DNA from: Rhizobium sp.
Lineage (GTDB): Bacteria > Pseudomonadota > Alphaproteobacteria > Rhizobiales > Rhizobiaceae
Direction: 5' to 3'
Length of the DNA stretch: 14,894 bases
Assembly (NCBI GenBank): GCA_003501385.1
Contig: DNPN01000225.1
Span: forward strand, 1-14,894
Part shown: positions 14,287 to 14,894 of the stretch, one piece after another
Numbering within the stretch: the stretch's first letter is position 1
Layout: each line of letters starts with the position of its first letter
Position numbers and translations under genes: made by a program
The notes under the pieces: model-generated
Told to the model about the DNA's origin: nothing
Database searches by the model: none
The model's input: the letters and a program-made list of their open reading frames with translations, nothing else

Positions 14287-14894
14287 ATGGCGCAAGCACC
14301 AACGACTGCACTTCCGATCAAACTGCCGACGAATGGCCGCGATATTGGCTTCGCGTTGGGCATTGTCACCATTCTATGCATTCTCTTTTTGCCGATTCCG
14401 CCGTTTTTGATCGATATGGGATTGGCCTTTTCCATTGCATTTTCCGTCTTGATTCTGATGGTCTCTCTGTGGATTCAACGTCCGCTGGACTTCTCATCCT
14501 TTCCAACCATTCTGCTGATCTCGACCATGGTGCGCCTGTCGCTGAACATTGCGACAACCCGCGTGATTCTGTCGCACGGTCATGAAGGTCATGGTGCTGC
14601 GGGCAATGTTATCGCCGGTTTCGCCGGTCTGGTCATGTCTGGCGACTTTGTGATCGGTTTGATCGTCTTTGCCATTCTGGTCACGGTGAATTTCATCGTT
14701 ATCACCAAGGGTGCCACACGTATCGCTGAAGTTGGCGCGCGTTTTACCCTCGATGCTATTCCCGGCAAGCAGATGGCGATCGATGCCGACTTGTCGGCGG
14801 GCAATATCGACGAAGGCGAAGCACAACGTCGGCGCAAAGAACTGGAGCAGGAAAGCTCCTTCTTCGGTGCGATGGACGGTGCGTCGAAATTCGT
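14287..14894 (+). CDS. flhA: FlhA, export-gate protein, N-terminal part (3' cut by window)
   Basis: The frame stays open to the window end, giving 202 residues of a protein normally near 700. FlhA forms the nine-fold ring of the flagellar export gate and receives substrates and chaperones in its cytosolic domain, which is not included here. The visible part has several membrane helices (from about 18 on, including GFALGIVTILCILFLPIPP), then STMVRLSLNIATTRVIL. The FHIPEP-family loop follows: RIAEVGARFTLDAIPGKQM (145-163) and IDADLSAG with NIDEGEAQRRR. The start could be ATG 14287 or the in-frame ATG 14275 (four residues longer). Neither has a strong ribosome site, with GATGGAA (14274-14280) better placed for 14287. 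Confidence 0.95.
   Translation, partial: MAQAPTTALPIKLPTNGRDIGFALGIVTILCILFLPIPPFLIDMGLAFSIAFSVLILMVSLWIQRPLDFSSFPTILLISTMVRLSLNIATTRVILSHGHEGHGAAGNVIAGFAGLVMSGDFVIGLIVFAILVTVNFIVITKGATRIAEVGARFTLDAIPGKQMAIDADLSAGNIDEGEAQRRRKELEQESSFFGAMDGASKF

Overview
The window is one continuous stretch of a flagellar regulon, with every recognisable gene on the + strand. The gene order is flagellin – flagellin – FliH-like protein – motB – motC – fliK – lytic transglycosylase – rem/ftcR – flgE – flgK – flgL – flaF – flbT – flgD – fliQ – flhA. This order, the presence of MotC, FlaF and FlbT, and the orphan OmpR-type regulator Rem (FtcR in Brucella) point to an alphaproteobacterium of the Hyphomicrobiales. 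The Rem sequence looks more like the Sinorhizobium/Agrobacterium type than like Brucella FtcR as I recall them, so Rhizobiaceae or a close relative is the best guess. Base composition looks moderate (low-to-mid 50s % GC by eye).

Layout. Positions 1-71 are the 3' end of one flagellin gene, followed by a strong intrinsic terminator. Positions 72-371 hold an AT-rich control region with a candidate promoter and an inverted repeat, serving a second complete flagellin (372-1340). That gene also ends in a strong terminator. Positions 1341-1839 are a structured leader region with two very short open frames that share a 14-base repeat. From 1840 a tightly packed unit encodes a FliH-like export-ATPase partner, the stator protein MotB, its periplasmic partner MotC, the hook-length ruler FliK and a small periplasmic lytic transglycosylase. 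A 350-base gap with nested inverted repeats precedes rem. Then come the hook (flgE), hook-filament junction (flgK, flgL), the flagellin-translation regulators (flaF, flbT) and the hook-cap scaffold (flgD). After a 318-base gap come the export-gate genes fliQ and flhA, the latter cut by the window edge.

How they work together. FliQ and FlhA form the membrane export gate, with the FliH-like protein probably serving the ATPase (FliI, not in the window). FlgD, FlgE and FliK build the hook to its set length, and FlgK and FlgL join it to the flagellin filament. The transglycosylase probably opens the peptidoglycan. MotB and MotC form the stator with MotA (not in the window). Rem is expected to activate the later genes, and FlaF/FlbT to adjust flagellin mRNA use after transcription.

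No mobile element, CRISPR array, tRNA or rRNA was seen. The core is a known chromosomal locus. The less explained parts are the FliH-like gene, the paired mini-frames and hairpin before it, a G8 tract inside flgK, and the inverted repeats at the flagellin and rem control regions.
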